32,553 nucleotides of DNA from an uncultured Clostridia bacterium (GTDB lineage: Bacteria > Bacillota > Clostridia > TANB77 > CAG-508): NCBI GenBank assembly GCA_947623555.1, contig CANQGW010000015.1:1-32553 (forward strand), written 5' to 3'. Under the pieces are notes generated by a model, which did not search any database, had not been told where the DNA came from, and worked only from the letters and a program-made list of their open reading frames with translations. Shown in pieces: positions 31,882 through 32,553 of this stretch. How positions within the stretch are numbered: the stretch's first letter is position 1; each line of letters starts with the position of its first letter. A program made the position numbers and the translations under genes.

Positions 31882-32553
31882 TTATTTAGTTAATTTAGAA
31901 TGATATTCTACTGATTTTTCATAGTTTTTCATTACTTCTTCTTTCGATAATGCCTTACTATATAACCTTAAGCAATAAGCGTTCATCTTCGAATAACACC
32001 ATGCCCCTCCCTTTGTCATGTCAGCACGCCCAATACAAAAATATTTTAATGTTGGTAAAGCATTCTTTACAAAATTATCCCACTGTTTCTTATTATAATT
32101 TCCACTGTATAATTCTTCTCCATCAATATAAACAGTTTGTTTATAGTATTCTCCATCTTTATCTTCTACTGTATATGCTTTAGATGTATCTACAGTTACG
32201 GTTATATAACAACCTCCTTTTAATCTATTTAAATCTACATCATAGTAAATATTCCAATAATATGGACTTCGACTATAATCAGAAGGTGCTTCCTCTGCAT
32301 ATCCCGCGTTCCACTTTACCTTTTTTTCACCCTCTTCTATTCCAAATCTAAACCTCGCAGTTCTAGACTCATCTCCATCCCAATAGCAAAATATTCCTTT
32401 GTATGTTCCCCCTTCTACTTTTTGATCAGTCGTTCCACTATCCCATTTTCCATAAAATTCGAATGTAAATCCATTTTTCGCTAATGCATCTTTTTGCTCT
32501 TTACTATCATATTGTACTTTTATATAATCATTTTTTCCATCAAAGTTAAATGA
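31882..32553 (-). CDS. LamG/concanavalin A-like surface protein, N-terminus beyond window
   Basis: 223 residues are visible, open at the window end, with stop TAA at 31882-31884. The sequence is beta-rich: SFNFDGKNDYIKV, FTFEFYGKW, GIFCYWDG, then the typical LamG ending IGRADMTKGGAW and AYCLRLYSKALSKEEVMKNYE. Such domains bind glycans or act as structural lectins. In Clostridia this type of domain is often fused to the same KGITLIALVVTI leader as the two upstream neighbours, so this may be a third member of the cluster. That is inference, because the start is not in the window. Confidence 0.75.
   Translation of the reverse strand, partial: SFNFDGKNDYIKVQYDSKEQKDALAKNGFTFEFYGKWDSGTTDQKVEGGTYKGIFCYWDGDESRTARFRFGIEEGEKKVKWNAGYAEEAPSDYSRSPYYWNIYYDVDLNRLKGGCYITVTVDTSKAYTVEDKDGEYYKQTVYIDGEELYSGNYNKKQWDNFVKNALPTLKYFCIGRADMTKGGAWCYSKMNAYCLRLYSKALSKEEVMKNYEKSVEYHSKLTK

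Overview
The window is AT-rich chromosomal DNA from a low-G+C Firmicute, most likely an uncultured gut-type member of Clostridia. Supporting features are Gram-positive Shine-Dalgarno sites, a T-box leader on pheST, a one-piece tmRNA, a sortase, a CD1247-type protein, clostridial 'KGITLIALVVTI' prepilin-like proteins and consensus sigma-A promoters. I cannot name the genus.

Layout. 1-6155 (minus strand): a tRNA-His cut by the window edge, a sortase, and a run reading DUF4160, DUF2442, mtaB, mltG, alaS, HIT. The alaS product is an unusually compact alanyl-tRNA synthetase. 6356-11696 (plus): an envelope operon of a VanY-type carboxypeptidase, an Ig-like/transglutaminase protein, an MBOAT acyltransferase and an SGNH-type partner. 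11865-14515 (minus): a small membrane-anchored protein and recG. 14598-16780 (plus): tmRNA, tRNA-Trp, gtrA-like and an M23 peptidase, with one small minus-strand gene at 15057. 16852-20462 (minus): yqeG, prepilin peptidase, pepP, efp, CD1247-like. 20643-24175 (plus): mutS2 and an arginase-family gene. 24458-28243 (minus): T-box, pheS, pheT. 28311-32553 (minus): two tandem prepilin-like proteins with FGE/C-type-lectin-fold domains, then a LamG-like gene cut by the window end.

Two observations stand out. First, in about 9,500 codons read by eye, CGG occurs in frame only three times. All three are places where the reading frame must move +1 to keep an otherwise well-conserved protein (two in the M23 peptidase, one in YqeG). 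At each one, skipping the C leaves a GGN glycine codon that fits the position. This suggests that CGG is unassigned here and acts as a +1 frameshift signal, or that CGGN is read as a four-base glycine codon.

Second, each prepilin/FGE gene is preceded by a 161-bp segment bounded by a perfect 29-bp inverted repeat. The repeat has 11-bp arms around an asymmetric 7-bp centre, as in a recombinase core site. The segment carries a near-consensus promoter now facing away from the gene and a terminator hairpin now facing it. This is the architecture of a phase-variable invertible promoter, and both copies are in the OFF orientation. The two proteins are near-identical except in the middle and in the last ~46 residues, which are hypervariable. 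The prepilin peptidase at 19204 is a plausible processing enzyme for them. No recombinase, reverse transcriptase or template repeat is in the window.

A third candidate novelty is a pair of long hairpin elements in convergent intergenic gaps (11700 and 24231). Their outer stems differ in sequence but stay paired around a shared GCGAGT/GGG-type internal loop.
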